DNA of 64,000 nucleotides from Acanthornis magna (GCA_036785705.1 JAWUZG010000056.1:2047001-2111000); one strand, 5' to 3'. Counted from the first letter of the stretch, positions 10,801-22,500 are shown. The notes: generated by a model from the letters alone, not told the origin. Numbers and translations: made by a program.

Positions 10801-13590
10801 CATAATTTTATGCTGTTTCTTTGGTTTCTCTTGTTTCTTCTCGAAGAGTAATATTTCATTGTGTATTTTAATCTTCACCTCAGCTGATTAAAGACGTCCA
10901 TTAATCACTCTCTCTTGCATGTAGCATCCTTGACACCTGTAAAAAGAATCATAAAAACCTCAGCCAAGCACTACATGCTTACTGTGAGGAAAATTTCACA
11001 GTACCAGCAAAGGAAACATATTAAACACATTACACATGTGGCAGAAAATGTCTCCTTCAGAATTGTTTCTCAAGCAAAAGAACAAACTGAAGAGGAACTC
11101 ACACAAATCATATTCCTGCTGCTCCACTTATAACACTCTGTAATTGCTTGGAGGCCTCCTATAAAATCCATGCTGCCTTTGAAAATGCAAGCATATGGGA
11201 ATTATTGTTTTTCTTTAATATTGTATTACCAGTTTGCACTGCCAGTGGTCCCTAAGCTGAAAGAATCTAAGCCCATATGTTTTCTGGTCTCTGTAGCCAC
11301 TGTCATTTAATAAACCTATTGAAGTATCACATTTTTTAATAGTTTCCAGTAGATGTCTTTTGTTGCTCTTACATGCACAATATGTCCAGGAAAACAATCA
11401 GGCATGATCAAAATGACAGATGTAGTTAACCTGCTACCACAGTAAATTAAACCAAGTTACAAAAATCTCAATTCACTTCTTTTTAAACTGAATGACCCAT
11501 TTCTGAGACTCCAACAGCAGAAAGGATGCCGAAATAACGTGAGCCAGTGAAGTGAATGAGTAAAATGCCACAAGGGGTGTAGAGCTCTCCTTCCATTTCC
11601 TTGCAACAGAAGGAAATCCCTTCCTGTGTGTGACAACACCCTCAGAGCATGACTGTGTAATCCCCAGTTCCAGCTCAGGAGTACTCAGTTCCTGTCAGCA
11701 AATACAAATATCCTCACAGAGGTGCTTTACTGACTGTTCCACTTCCTTGTTCAGGCAAGAATTCCTCCTCTCAGGAAGATGTTATCAAAACAGCAGCTAC
11801 CAGGTTTTCTTTTTTAGTTCAGAAAGGAGAGCTTACGTCAGGACATCCTATCATAGTTTATATAACAAAGTTTGCAGTCAACTTGGTGGAGCTTTGTCAG
11901 AACTGGCTGACAGGTCACAAGACTGCCCTGCTAAAAGGTGTGTGCAATGGGATCATGGTAAATATCTTATTTTTACACCTTCTCCACTATGAAGAGTGGA
12001 GGGGTACAACTTATATTGGATAACTAAATGTGCTTCAAAATTTGCCAAGGAAATACCAAGTCACAAAAAATTCCTCATGTATCATCCCTAATATACAAAA
12101 ACAAACCCTTAAGGATTACTTTTAATATATACACCTAAAAGTTAATGACCAACAAGAGCAAATTTTGAAAAATCATGTTAAATATAGAAGCTTTAGGGGG
12201 GGAAAAGCCTTCTGGACTTCAGCTAAAATGGTGGAAACAAAACAGAGTATTTTTGCTACTGCAAAGCTTAATGTGTTGAACAAAGATGTTATTTTCATTA
12301 ATTCTGTAGCAAGGTCAACACACTAATTCTTATTTGGGTTTAAGACTCAGTCCTCAATTTTAAATCTGTTACCCTTAGTCAAACACATAAATTTAATATT
12401 GAATCATTTGTCTTATTATTGCAGAAAGCGACAACTGAACTATTAAGATGCCCAGATGTGTGGTACCCATAAGAACTTGAACTTGCTTGAACTGTGCATT
12501 TCAAACTGCTGCCAGACAAAAGCCAAGTTAAAAACTAAACAAATACTATTATTTTAAAAAATAAAGATAGTTCAACCAAGTACCAGGAATGTAACATCCA
12601 AAGCTCTTGACATGAGAAGAGGTGGCTGGTGGCCATCCAAGAGTTGGGGAGGTGAAATGAAAAGGCATCATTTTAAAGGAATCAGAGATTTTTTAAAAAG
12701 CCAGGGTCCTGTAGTAATCAGTGTGTTGGCGGCAGCTGTCTGCCCCATTTCATGCATTTCAGTGCGCAGGATCAGCAGACGCAACAACACAGCAAACAAC
12801 AAACATACAAAAAATATTTCTATCTCATGGCTGGGCAGCTGCATACCCAGATTTGGACAGCTGCTGGGTGGGATTTTCCCGTGAACTTTCACACTACACG
12901 CAGATCACCAGCATGTACCTCTGTGCACTTTCTAAGTGCTCAATGACCTGCCCCACTTTTCACTTCCCTGCTGTCAAGACCTTAAGGAAATGGAACTGGT
13001 GAACTCCCAAGGCAGATGCCCCCAAGTGGCTCTGAACAACCAGCACTGCTGGCAAGGTTTTTTATTATTTCCAAGTAATCAAATTTTCTGAAATTCTGAA
13101 AGGAAACTGCAAATAGTTATTCTTATGCATTGAGTATATTTTGAAAAATCAGTTTATAATTTAATTGTGGTGTGGGCTTTTTTACAACCACAAACATAGC
13201 TTAGGACATAAAAATTCAGCAAGACACTGAAGTTTTTATTATTAACTTGCAAGGAATATTTAAATCTTATTAAGACTTCATTTGAAGTCTACAAATTGCC
13301 TTCATTTTATTTTTCTTGGTTTTTCTTTCTATTTAAAAGACGTTTTCCTTCATCACTAGAAAACGTAGATTGGAGCTTAACCTACCACACACATCTTTAA
13401 AAGAGGGCAATATTTATATGTTCTACATTTCAAAAATGTCAGCTAATCAGAAACATTACAAAAAAGTAAAATCTGACACCTTGTTTCAGTTTTGGCTGCA
13501 TATTCAGCAGGAAATGTTTACAGACAGATTTCAAATTCCCTGTACTTTAATTAAGCCCAACAACAGCGCACAGGAGACTTTGTAACACAC

Positions 13591-13728
13591 ACACAAAATT
13601 TCCCACCATGTTGCTCTTTCAGAGCGGATGAAAACCACACAAAATTTCCCACCACGTTGGTCTTTCAGAGCGGATGAAAAACACACAAAATTTCCCACCA
13701 TGTTGGTCTTTCAGAGCGGATGAAAAAC
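13591..13728 (+). repeat. 46-bp tandem repeat, three copies
   Basis: Copies start at 13591, 13637 and 13683, exactly 46 bases apart. Each runs from acacaaaatttcccacca through tctttcagagcggatgaaaa. Only a few bases differ (g/c in ttgctctt/ttggtctt, t/c in ccatg/ccacg, and the last bases), so the array is young or homogenised. A short CA run precedes copy 1. Confidence 0.95.
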
Positions 13729-15993
13729 TGTGAGTGATTTGCTGGCCCTACAGGGCTGTGCAGCACTTGGGGAGGAGGTACTCAACTGCCAAGAACATGG
13801 AGGCTGACTCAACTTTAGGATCCAGCACCATGATGTGCTGAAGTCTCATTTTCTTTACTGTGCATGTTTAGGCTGTGCTTGGCCCTTCACAAAATATGTA
13901 AGAGGTAACAAAGGGACAGCGACTTGGAAGCCTCGGGAAACCAAACAGCTCACACAACCAGTTAGACCTTTTGGTGGTTTCAGATCGCTTGAATAGGGTA
14001 AAAGTTCCAGAGGCTCTGCCCACATTCCAGCTCAGAACTGTGACCCATTTCTGCACAGTTTTATACAACTTAAGTAATCACTGCTTCTTCTCAAACTGAT
14101 AAAGTTGTTCCATAATGAACTTAACTCACCGCACCTAGTCCAATTGTAAAAGACTTTCTACCACAATATGGCAGCTGCAATTTTATAACATCATTTCTCA
14201 CTGAGAAAAAAATGATGGCCAGCAAGCCAAACCCAATATTAGGATCTCTCAAAATAAGCAATTTTATTAAAAATGAGCATTGCTGTGAATGTAATGTTCT
14301 ACTCTGCCATTCTCACAAAAATAAGTCCAAGCCATTTTGCAAAAATGGTTTAAGAAGCCTCTCCATTTCTGATCAGCTAAACAGAAAATTAAGGGGTTAA
14401 ACTTGGAAATAATATCCATCACTTGTACCTAACTTGCAGTCAGCACATGAATTGTGTCACATACATTTTCTATGTGAAATTATGAAACAAGAGTTCCCCA
14501 AACAACTTTTAGCATGTTACATGAAACTGCACAAAATGGTTTCTGTGATATCCCAGGACTAGAGCAAGAGATATCAATAAGCCACTGTTAACTCTGTTCT
14601 CTTCAGTTTTTAATACACAGAGAAATGCAGAGCAGCTGTTGGTGGATGAAAACCACCATGCCTCAACTGAAGTAGTATGTGAACCATAATTCCCATTAGC
14701 TGCAGATACTTAAAGATCCTCAAACAATTCTACAGTTAAAATGTGTATTTTTTTCAAGTTCAGTCTCTTTGTTACACTAGTAAAATATGTAAACAAATAT
14801 AAAACTGAAAGTTGATGAAAATTTAGAAGAACCAAGCTCTAAAATTTTGCACATCTTCATTATTAGTTTGATTTGATCAAAACATCTCTATTGCATAATA
14901 TCAGGGAAAAAATCAATGGTTTCAAAAAAAGAACTCAGAAGACCAATTGTTTTCTTTTCATAACACAATCAACAACTGTTACTAAAAAGAATATGTAAAA
15001 CAGTTTCTGATTCCAGAGAAGTGAAATGGCACCATCTAGTGACTCACACATGAGAAAGTCAGAAAAGTTGTCACTTCTTTTACTTCCTCTCAACACCATA
15101 GAGTCAAGTTTGGAAACAATAGCAAAAGGAAATGTAAAAATAAACATGAATGCCAGAACACGTACTGTGGAAAAAGGAATTGAAAGTCAAGTGTTATACT
15201 CAAGGGTTATTTTTCTACCAAACTAGGTACCTATGATCTTTAGTATATTAAAATATTTTTGGAGGCACATGCAATATAAATTTAATGGTTACATACTATT
15301 GACCCAAATATCTTCCCACGAATACCAAATGCTTTTTAAGCAATGGCAACAACAGCTTACTAAAGAGGCTTCTATGAGTTACTAACACACACAGCTGGCA
15401 AAACTTATGAGTAAAAATTGAGTCACTTTGGATGCATCTCATTTTTCACTGATAAATTCAAATAACAGCCCCTTCTCTTCAATTAATAATCACACCTCAT
15501 ATTTGCACAGACACCATGATCCTGTGAGTTTATGTTCACTGGTTCACTTTTCCAGCAGATTGCCTAGAGCCTACCAGCACAGAACATTTCTAAGCTGTTT
15601 TTACAGAACTAAATTTTAACTACTTCTGTACAGATGGCATAGGTCTTATAAAATCTCCCAGGAATTCATGCACTAGAAAAATATAGACAAAATCAAAACA
15701 TTTCCTAGGTTTTACATTTTTTTTCTTCTGTCATTTTCTTGAAGGAATATATTGAACAAAACATTAGTAACCTTTTTCTCAACCCAAGGCCACGTGCCCT
15801 CTTGAGGACTATTGAGGAGGGCTTTTCCTTCTGGAATTGCTACACAAAAAGTGAAAGAGCAAAAGAGGTTGCGCAGACAATTTTCACCAGCTTCCTCTTT
15901 TGTTCTTTGCTTTCCATGTGTATTTAATAATTACAAAGAGCAGTTTCTTGCTTTGCTAGAAGTTAGGTCTGTAGCAAACCCCACCACTCTAAA

Positions 15994-16018
15994 TTTTTAG
16001 GGGGTGTCACCCTAAAAA
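15994..16018. repeat. Inverted repeat (9-bp stem)
   Basis: TTTTTAGGG at 15994-16002 pairs perfectly with CCCTAAAAA at 16010-16018 across a 7-base loop that can itself add TG/CA pairs. No flanking gene gives it a role. Confidence 0.8.
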
Positions 16019-16123
16019 GTGGGACACATTGAAATTATAGCATCAGAGATAAATGAAATATAAACTTTGTTTTAAATTCTCTTTCTTTCCAAAAGGTGTC
16101 CCTTCTTATTAAAGAAAGTTCAA

Positions 16124-16146
16124 GGGTTAACTAACACAGTTAACCC
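16124..16146. repeat. Inverted repeat (8-bp stem)
   Basis: GGGTTAAC at 16124-16131 and GTTAACCC at 16139-16146 form a perfect stem with a 7-base loop. It lies 105 bases after the 15994 hairpin. Confidence 0.8.
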
Positions 16147-17128
16147 TGTTAGTTGTGTTTAATCTCCAATTTGCACCAAAGAAACAAATTTTAAAATTGT
16201 CATTCCTAAGTCTTATTATTTGGTTTAAGGTTGCAATAATTTTATTTTCTATTATCAGAACTAACTCTTGAGAAATTATGTTTCCACAAGAGAACTGCTG
16301 ATAATAAATAGTGTTAACTGTTTGTCCAATATGATTCCACACTTAAGCAATCTCCAGTGAATAAGAAATATCCCATGACTTACTTCAAAAGTCTGTCACA
16401 GGTAAATCAGAATAGTTCCTGAAGCAGCACAGAAAACATCATTCCAAAGATGAGCACAGTTTTCCATACTGATGCTTAATGGCCACGCCCAGTTTGCACA
16501 GGAACAAAACACACACAGGAAAAAAGCAGCAGGGAGACCAACCAGACAAAAGCCCCTGAACCAAAGCGGGGGCAAAAACCCTGAAGAACTGTTACACATG
16601 TTGCATTTTCCTCTAGCATTTGAAATTTCTACTAAGGATCTCCATGAGACAAATAAATTGGTTGGAGTTGCAGAGTAAATACCACAAAACAAATACATGC
16701 AAAAGAGTGCATTTCCCATGACAATAAACTATTTTTTAGAATAAATTTAAACTAGCAATTTCATCTCTGATGTGGACAGGGTGGTTAAAAACCAGTAAAA
16801 TAACCCTACCCATTTAAGCAAACTACATTAACGGTGAAAGAGAAAGCACTAGTAACCTAACTACACTGTGTGGGAAAACAGAGAAAATTAGGAGAAGCTT
16901 CTAAAAACACTTATGGTGAATCTGCTTTCTGCCATAGCTACGGTTCTTTAGAATACCTGCCAGGCACCAGAAATGAAACAACAGGGACTTGAAATGAGTA
17001 TTCACAAAAGTGCACATGAAATATTACCTATGAAAGTGGCGGGTTTGCCCAGACATCAATAGCCGGAATGGGCCCAGCTTGGCGAGCCAGGGCTCGGGAT
17101 CGGGACTCGAGGCCTGGCCTGCCCCGCG

Positions 17129-17324
17129 TGGGACACGCCTGCTGGGACACGCCGGCTGGGACACCCCGGCCGGGACACGCCGGCTGGGACACGCCGGCTG
17201 GGACACCCCGGCTGGGACACCCCGGCCGGGACACGCCTGCTGGGACACCCCGGCTAGGACACCCCGGCCGGGACACGCCTGCTGGGACACGCCGGCTGGG
17301 ACACCCCGGCCGGGACACCCCGGC
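17129..17324 (+). repeat. 14-bp minisatellite, 14 copies
   Basis: Exactly 196 bases, 14 units of 14, on the pattern YGGGACACSCCKGC (for example TGGGACACGCCGGC and CGGGACACCCCGGC); one unit carries TAGGACAC. Units vary at only four positions, and the variants are mixed along the array. Every unit holds at least one CpG or gives one at its junction. Since 14 is not a multiple of three, all frames translate into collagen-like Gly/Pro strings, which should not be read as protein. Confidence 0.96.
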
Positions 17325-18039
17325 CACCTGCGCAGAGCAGAGGCCGCGCACCCCCGCGCCCAGGGCGCTCTCCCGGCCGTGCCGCTCACCTTAACGCAGC
17401 ACTGGGAGCTTCCTCAGGAACGCCCCAGGGGTAACCAAACCGCAGTGACCATCACGCGGATACAAAACCTGGGTTTTGTATCCCCAGGCACCACGGCACG
17501 GCTGCGAGGTGCACACGGGCACAGCCCGCACCCTGACATACCCCGCAGGGTGGGGTCACCGCCCAGAGGGTGACCGAGGCCATGGGACACGGGGCTGGGG
17601 ACATTTATGGCCACCGAGGATCGCTGTGGGGAGCCTAGGCCCGCGAGGCCGCGCTCCCGGACCACGCCAGTTTCCCGCGGAGCAGTGCCCGCAGCCCCCG
17701 CCGGCATCCCAGGGGCGTGGGCGTGGGGTACCCACAGGAGCTCTGAGGCGAGGCCGGGGTGGGTGGGAGTTGCCTTCGCCATTTCAGAAAAGTGCATCTC
17801 TAAGCCGTCCCCACCCCCGGCCTCCCCTCCGCGACCGTGCGCGGAAAGCGCCGAGACGGTGCGGCCCCACACCCTCTGCCCCAGAACGCGGGGCCGCCGC
17901 CCTCCCTCAACGCCTGCCCCGGCTGTGTGTGTGGCTGCCGCCGGCACCGACCCGCGGCCGCGCCCAGCTCAAGCTACGAGGTGGGCGCGGGCGACTCGAG
18001 GCCCCGCGGGCCAGCGCTCGTCCCCTCAGGGGGGCGGAC

Positions 18040-19198
18040 ATGGGGGCTCTCACCGCTGATCTCCTCACCGGGACAGGCAGGGGGGTCTCCCCGCTGATCC
18101 CCTCAGACGGACGGGCAGAGGGGTCTCGCCTGATCCCCTCAGGGGGCGGGCAGAGGGGTCTCGCCGCTGATCCTCTCACTGAGGCGGGCACAGGGGTCTC
18201 ACAGAGGGGTCTCACAGACGGTCTCGCCGCTGATCCCCTCAGACGGACAGGCAGAGGGGTCTCACCTATCCCCTCACTGAGGCGGGCAGAGGGGTCTCAC
18301 CTGATCCCTCATTGAGGCGGGCAGAGGGGTCCCACAGAGGGGTCTCACCTGATCCCTCACTGAGGCGGGCAGAGGGGTCTCACCTGATCCCTCACTGAGG
18401 CGGGCAGAGGGGTCCCACAGAGGGGTCTCACCTGATCCCCTCACTGAGGCGGGCAGAGGGGTCCCACAGAGGGGTCTCACCTGATCCCTCACTGAGGCGG
18501 GCAGAGGGGTCCCACAGAGGGGTCTCACCTGATCCCCTCACTGAGGCGGGCAGAGGGGTCTCACCTGATCCCTCACTGAGGCGGGCAGAGGGGTCCCACA
18601 GAGGGGTCTCACCTGATCCCCTCACTGAGGCGGGCAGAGGGGTCCCACAGAGGGGTCTCACCTGATCCCTCACTGAGGCGGGCAGAGGGGTCCCACAGAG
18701 GGGTCTCACCTGATCCCCTCACTGAGGCGGGCAGAGGGGTCTCACCTGATCCCTCACTGAGGCGGGCAGAGGGGTCCCACAGAGGGGTCTCACCTGATCC
18801 CCTCACTGAGGCGGGCAGAGGGGTCTCACCTGATCCCCTCACTGAGGCGGGCAGAGGGGTCTCACCTGATCCCTCACTGAGGCGGGCAGAGGGGTCTCAC
18901 CTGATCCCTCACTGAGGCGGGCAGAGGGGTCTCACCTGATCCCTCACTGAGGCGGGCAGAGGGGTCTCACCTGATCCCTCACTGAGGCGGGCTGAGGGGT
19001 CCCACAGAGGGGTCTCACCTGATCCCTCACTGAGGCGGGCAGAGGGGTCTCACCTGATCCCTCACTGAGGCGGGCAGAGGGGTCCCACAGAGGGGTCTCA
19101 CCTGATCCCTCACTGAGGCGGGCAGAGGGGTCCCACAGAGGGGTCTCACCTGATCCCTCACTGAGGCGGGCTGAGGGGTCTCGCCGCTGATCCCCTCA
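18040..19198 (+). repeat. 35/48-bp compound minisatellite with 181-bp higher-order repeat
   Basis: The short unit (35-36 bp) runs tcacctgatccctcactgag then gcgggcagaggggtc. The long unit (48-49 bp) adds ccacagaggggtc, a partial copy of its own end. A second variant has cccctc for ccctc. About 21 units begin with CACCTGATCC, from 18297 onward. Units before 18297 and at the far end are diverged (ccgctgatcc, agacggacgg), while the middle is nearly uniform. Bases 18380-18560 and 18561-18741 are identical 181-bp blocks of four units (long, long-C, long, short-C). Confidence 0.96.
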
Positions 19199-19512
19199 GA
19201 GGGATCGCGCCGCTCCTACGCGGGAACAAGGAAGGGGAAGGGCTCCAGCCCTGCCTCGTGCAGCACTGGATTTGTCCCTGCCCTCCCTTCAAGCAGACGA
19301 AGCAGGCGCAGAGTAACACAACGTGTCTGCCTAAACAGCCTGTGGAAGTCAATTAATTAATCAAGACTTGGGGTTTAAGGCCTGCCCATCTCCACACCTG
19401 GCACAAGGAGCTGCTCAGCCATTTCCTAATTTGAAGTACATCTACCAGTGCTATTCTGGAAAATTACATATAAACAGTATGTAAGACACATGTGGTTGCC
19501 TTTTGCCTAGGT

Positions 19513-19518
19513 TTTATT
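19513..19518 (-). terminator. Candidate minus-strand poly(A) signal
   Basis: TTTATT on the plus strand reads AATAAA on the minus strand. It lies 127 bases downstream of an acceptor-like site at 19646-19647. It could end a very long RAB8B 3' UTR, or a separate minus-strand transcript. Confidence 0.35.
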
Positions 19519-22500
19519 GGTTCAGAGCATAAGTGTGAGGGTTACAAGGTCATTGCAGTTTGGGTGCGGAAGCTCAGAAGCAGCATTTGGCAGCATCAAG
19601 ACAGGGACAAAACTTGTTCAGCCTTCTTGAAGAAATTCTGTCCATCTAGAATACAGACCAGAGCTAGTTAGATCCTATGTTGCCTGGAGGGGAAAAAAGA
19701 AAAAAAGGAAAAATAAAAAAGTAAGTAAAAGTAGCAGTACAGATTTGCAAACAGCATGAAAATAAATTAGACATTCAACTTGGCTTTAAAAAAATTGATT
19801 TAATTTGCACTTCACTTGTAGCTAATTGAGTAATTGAAGTCTGCACTTTTCCACTGAATACAAAAATATATCTGTGGGTGAGGCAGCACTGGAAGTGAGG
19901 ATGCAGCAGAGAAGGGCATCAGCCCTGGGCCCTGCCAGCTCCTGTCCCAAAGGAAGTGTCACAGGAACATCATCGCTTTATGCTGTTCTGCAAAGGTATT
20001 AAACCAAGTCAGAAAGGTCAGTGAGCACAATGGTACATTTCCCTGAGAAATCAAAACCTGTTTGGAAGCAAGTCCACGGCTCTGAGAGCCCAGTGCCAAA
20101 CACGAGGCCTCGGGACACCAGGCAGAGCTGTGTGTCAGACATGCCTCTGGAGGGGTGGCATAGGCAGAAAAGGTCACAACTGCAGTAAGTCATCTCAGCC
20201 ACCTACTCAAGGAAGGTATTTAAGATTAACTAGGGTGAAATTCTGAAGACTTAGTGCATGTTCACAGAGCTCTTGGTCCCTTTGAAAGCAGTACAGTGTA
20301 TTCAGTAGTACAGTTTAAGTTATGCACACTTTGCACAATTCATTAAACCTATTAATTCCTCAGATGGGGAAAATGCTCATATCCTGCTCATAACTTTTTT
20401 TATTTCACAAAATGAACTAACATTAAGCATCAAATATGTGCTCAGAACAATGTGTAGCATTTGTTCACACCAGCAGCTTATTGCTGATGTGCTCTGCTGA
20501 AGACAATAAAAAATTTTTGAAGCAACAGCACATCCAAGAGCACAACTTTTAAGAATGTTTTCTATTCCATGCCATGCCCTTTCTTTAAACCTCCAGATGG
20601 AGAGAACATTATGCAAAATAAAAGCTTCATTTATCTATCTTGTGTCCTGAAGATTAGAATCTTTCTAAAGAAAAATTATTGTGAAATCTTATCTTGATGA
20701 CTTTGGTATAGTTCAAGAATTCTAAAGAGCCACTACTCAACCAATTTAGAAAAAGAGAAATTTATAAAAAAGGCAATTTACCAGATTATAAAAGCTGGAT
20801 ACATTCTACACATGTACCAACAACTTGCCTCTAATCTACAAGTGTGCAGTATTTGTATCATAATTGCTAGTCTGCAACCAAAAATAGATTCAGACGGAAG
20901 CTGTAATAAATCACCATTTTTATGTAGTATAGGTATGCCTGCTATTTCCTTTTAACAAATGCAGAATACAAATGTACTTAAAATGTCACTAACTACTGTG
21001 AGGACCCAAGGACTGCTGAGCATCTAAACCCAGTTCAGACCTAAGGGATAGGTAAAATAATGCTTAAACAGCTGCTCCTAAAGCAGCAAATTTGTCTGCC
21101 AGAAGCACTCTGAAAACAAGCACAACAAAGCAAACCGGAATCAAGAAATAGTAAGGTGTAACAAGGATGAACTCTAGATAGAAAGCACACACTTTAGAAG
21201 CTGTCATCCATGGGTTTCCCATTTATTCCTTAGGGTGCCCACTTGGACGTTGACTCTTAACCTGCTTTTTGTCTAGGGTAGATAAAACTCTTCTTTCCTT
21301 AGGTTTGATAATTTTCATACCAATTGTGAGCTTTTGGAAGGCAGAAACTATTCCTAATGTAACAGTTAACAAGTATTTGTCAAATCAATTTGGGATTTGT
21401 TCTCAGTGTTGCAGGATGCTGGACAAACAATATTTGCTATATTGATGCAATGGTATTTGTGCTTCAGGTAATTTCAGTCCTACCTTTCACCTAATGCTGA
21501 TTTAAAGCAACAACAAAACAGAAAATGTCAACAGCTTAAGTCAGTAGATAATTCTTAATCAAACTGAAAATTGTGTCTCATAGTACCTTTACAGGCATTG
21601 CTCAGAAGTTACTTTGAAAGGGCATTTCATGACACTAAATGTCTGGAAAAACGGTTTCTTAGGAAACTGAAGGTCATCAAAATAATATGCTTAGATTTAA
21701 GCAATCACTACAGGAATAAAGGATTTTTCTGGACAACTCTAAAGAACGGTCAAGTTTAAGAAGAGGCAAAGCCAGACAAAAAACCTCGTGGTTTATCATT
21801 AGTTAAACTAAGCTTTACAGATGCAACTCAGCCGGCCACCTTTCCACAACAAACATATCAAAAGTAGAGTGGAAAAGCCAACTGTAAAAAATCTACGTGG
21901 AATATTTCATACAAAATACTCCAAAATGCTTTTCATTATGTAACTTTTATTTGAGACACACATTGTAAAAAAGTTCACATGAAATAATAAAACTATTGGA
22001 CTATGAAGGTTTTCTTAGGAGCTGGGTTTGGTTTTTTTTGTCTATATACATCAATACACAATTAATGATTAGGTTTACAAGTTAACCACATGACAAGTTC
22101 ACTTTTATCTGCAGGAGATTTTCACATTACACCTTTATACCAGAGGTAAAATGTGCTTAAACACACACAGTAGAACACTTCTATTTCAAAATTAAGCATT
22201 TTCTCAAGGACTGTACTTTTTATTCTGAATTTAGTAGCTATATAGCATTAAAATAATGGTAATTGAAGTTTTATTTGCAAAAATGTTTGTAAGGCCATAG
22301 GAATGCACTGAAATAGTTAAACTCACCAGAAACAAGAAAAATCAATGTAAATCCTGCTTTTTTTTTTGGAAGAAAGAAATACAAGTTTTATTTATGAGAA
22401 TGGTATAAGCAGTTCAATGAATGGAGGAGAAAAAAGACCTATTATCACTTACAGACCAATCCTTAGCAAGTTTAACATTGCAAAAATTCCATTACATTAA

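Larger units (their letters stand above)
10801..17050. other. Intergenic region, AT-rich
   Basis: I see no recognisable coding exon on either strand. Contents are the 46-bp triplicate at 13591-13728, hairpins at 15994-16018 and 16124-16146, and a possible terminal exon at 12425. Mammals have APH1B between CA12 and RAB8B; no part of that membrane protein is evident here. Confidence 0.6.
17060..19330. promoter_or_regulatory. Orphan CpG-rich block (possible promoter) with two minisatellites
   Basis: An abrupt rise in G+C and CpG against AT-rich flanks. The non-repetitive core, about 17330-18040, is dense in CpG and GC boxes and resembles a CpG-island promoter. The flanks are tandem arrays at 17129-17324 and about 18040-19198. 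No recognised first exon is attached to it on either strand. It lies between CA12 and RAB8B, where mammals carry APH1B. Many long open frames here are by-products of GC content and repetition. Confidence 0.6.

Noticed and set aside
16396..16719. Hydrophobic minus-strand frame as a possible APH1B exon
   Set aside because: None of the APH-1 signature segments I know is present, and no good splice sites frame it; Cys/Phe richness fits chance antisense of AT/CA-rich DNA.
17024..17573. Collagen-like Gly/Pro open frames on both strands
   Set aside because: All frames stay open because the 14-mer array lacks stop codons; a unit of 14 bases shifts frame each copy. Compositional artefact, not protein.
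18274..18842. Repetitive minus-strand frames (RPLCGTPLPASVR-type repeats)
   Set aside because: Product of the 35/48-bp minisatellite; no start context, no unique flanking domain, and frames switch with unit length.
18040..19198. CRISPR-like repeat array
   Set aside because: There are no unique spacers; the whole unit repeats, and the genome is avian. It is a minisatellite.
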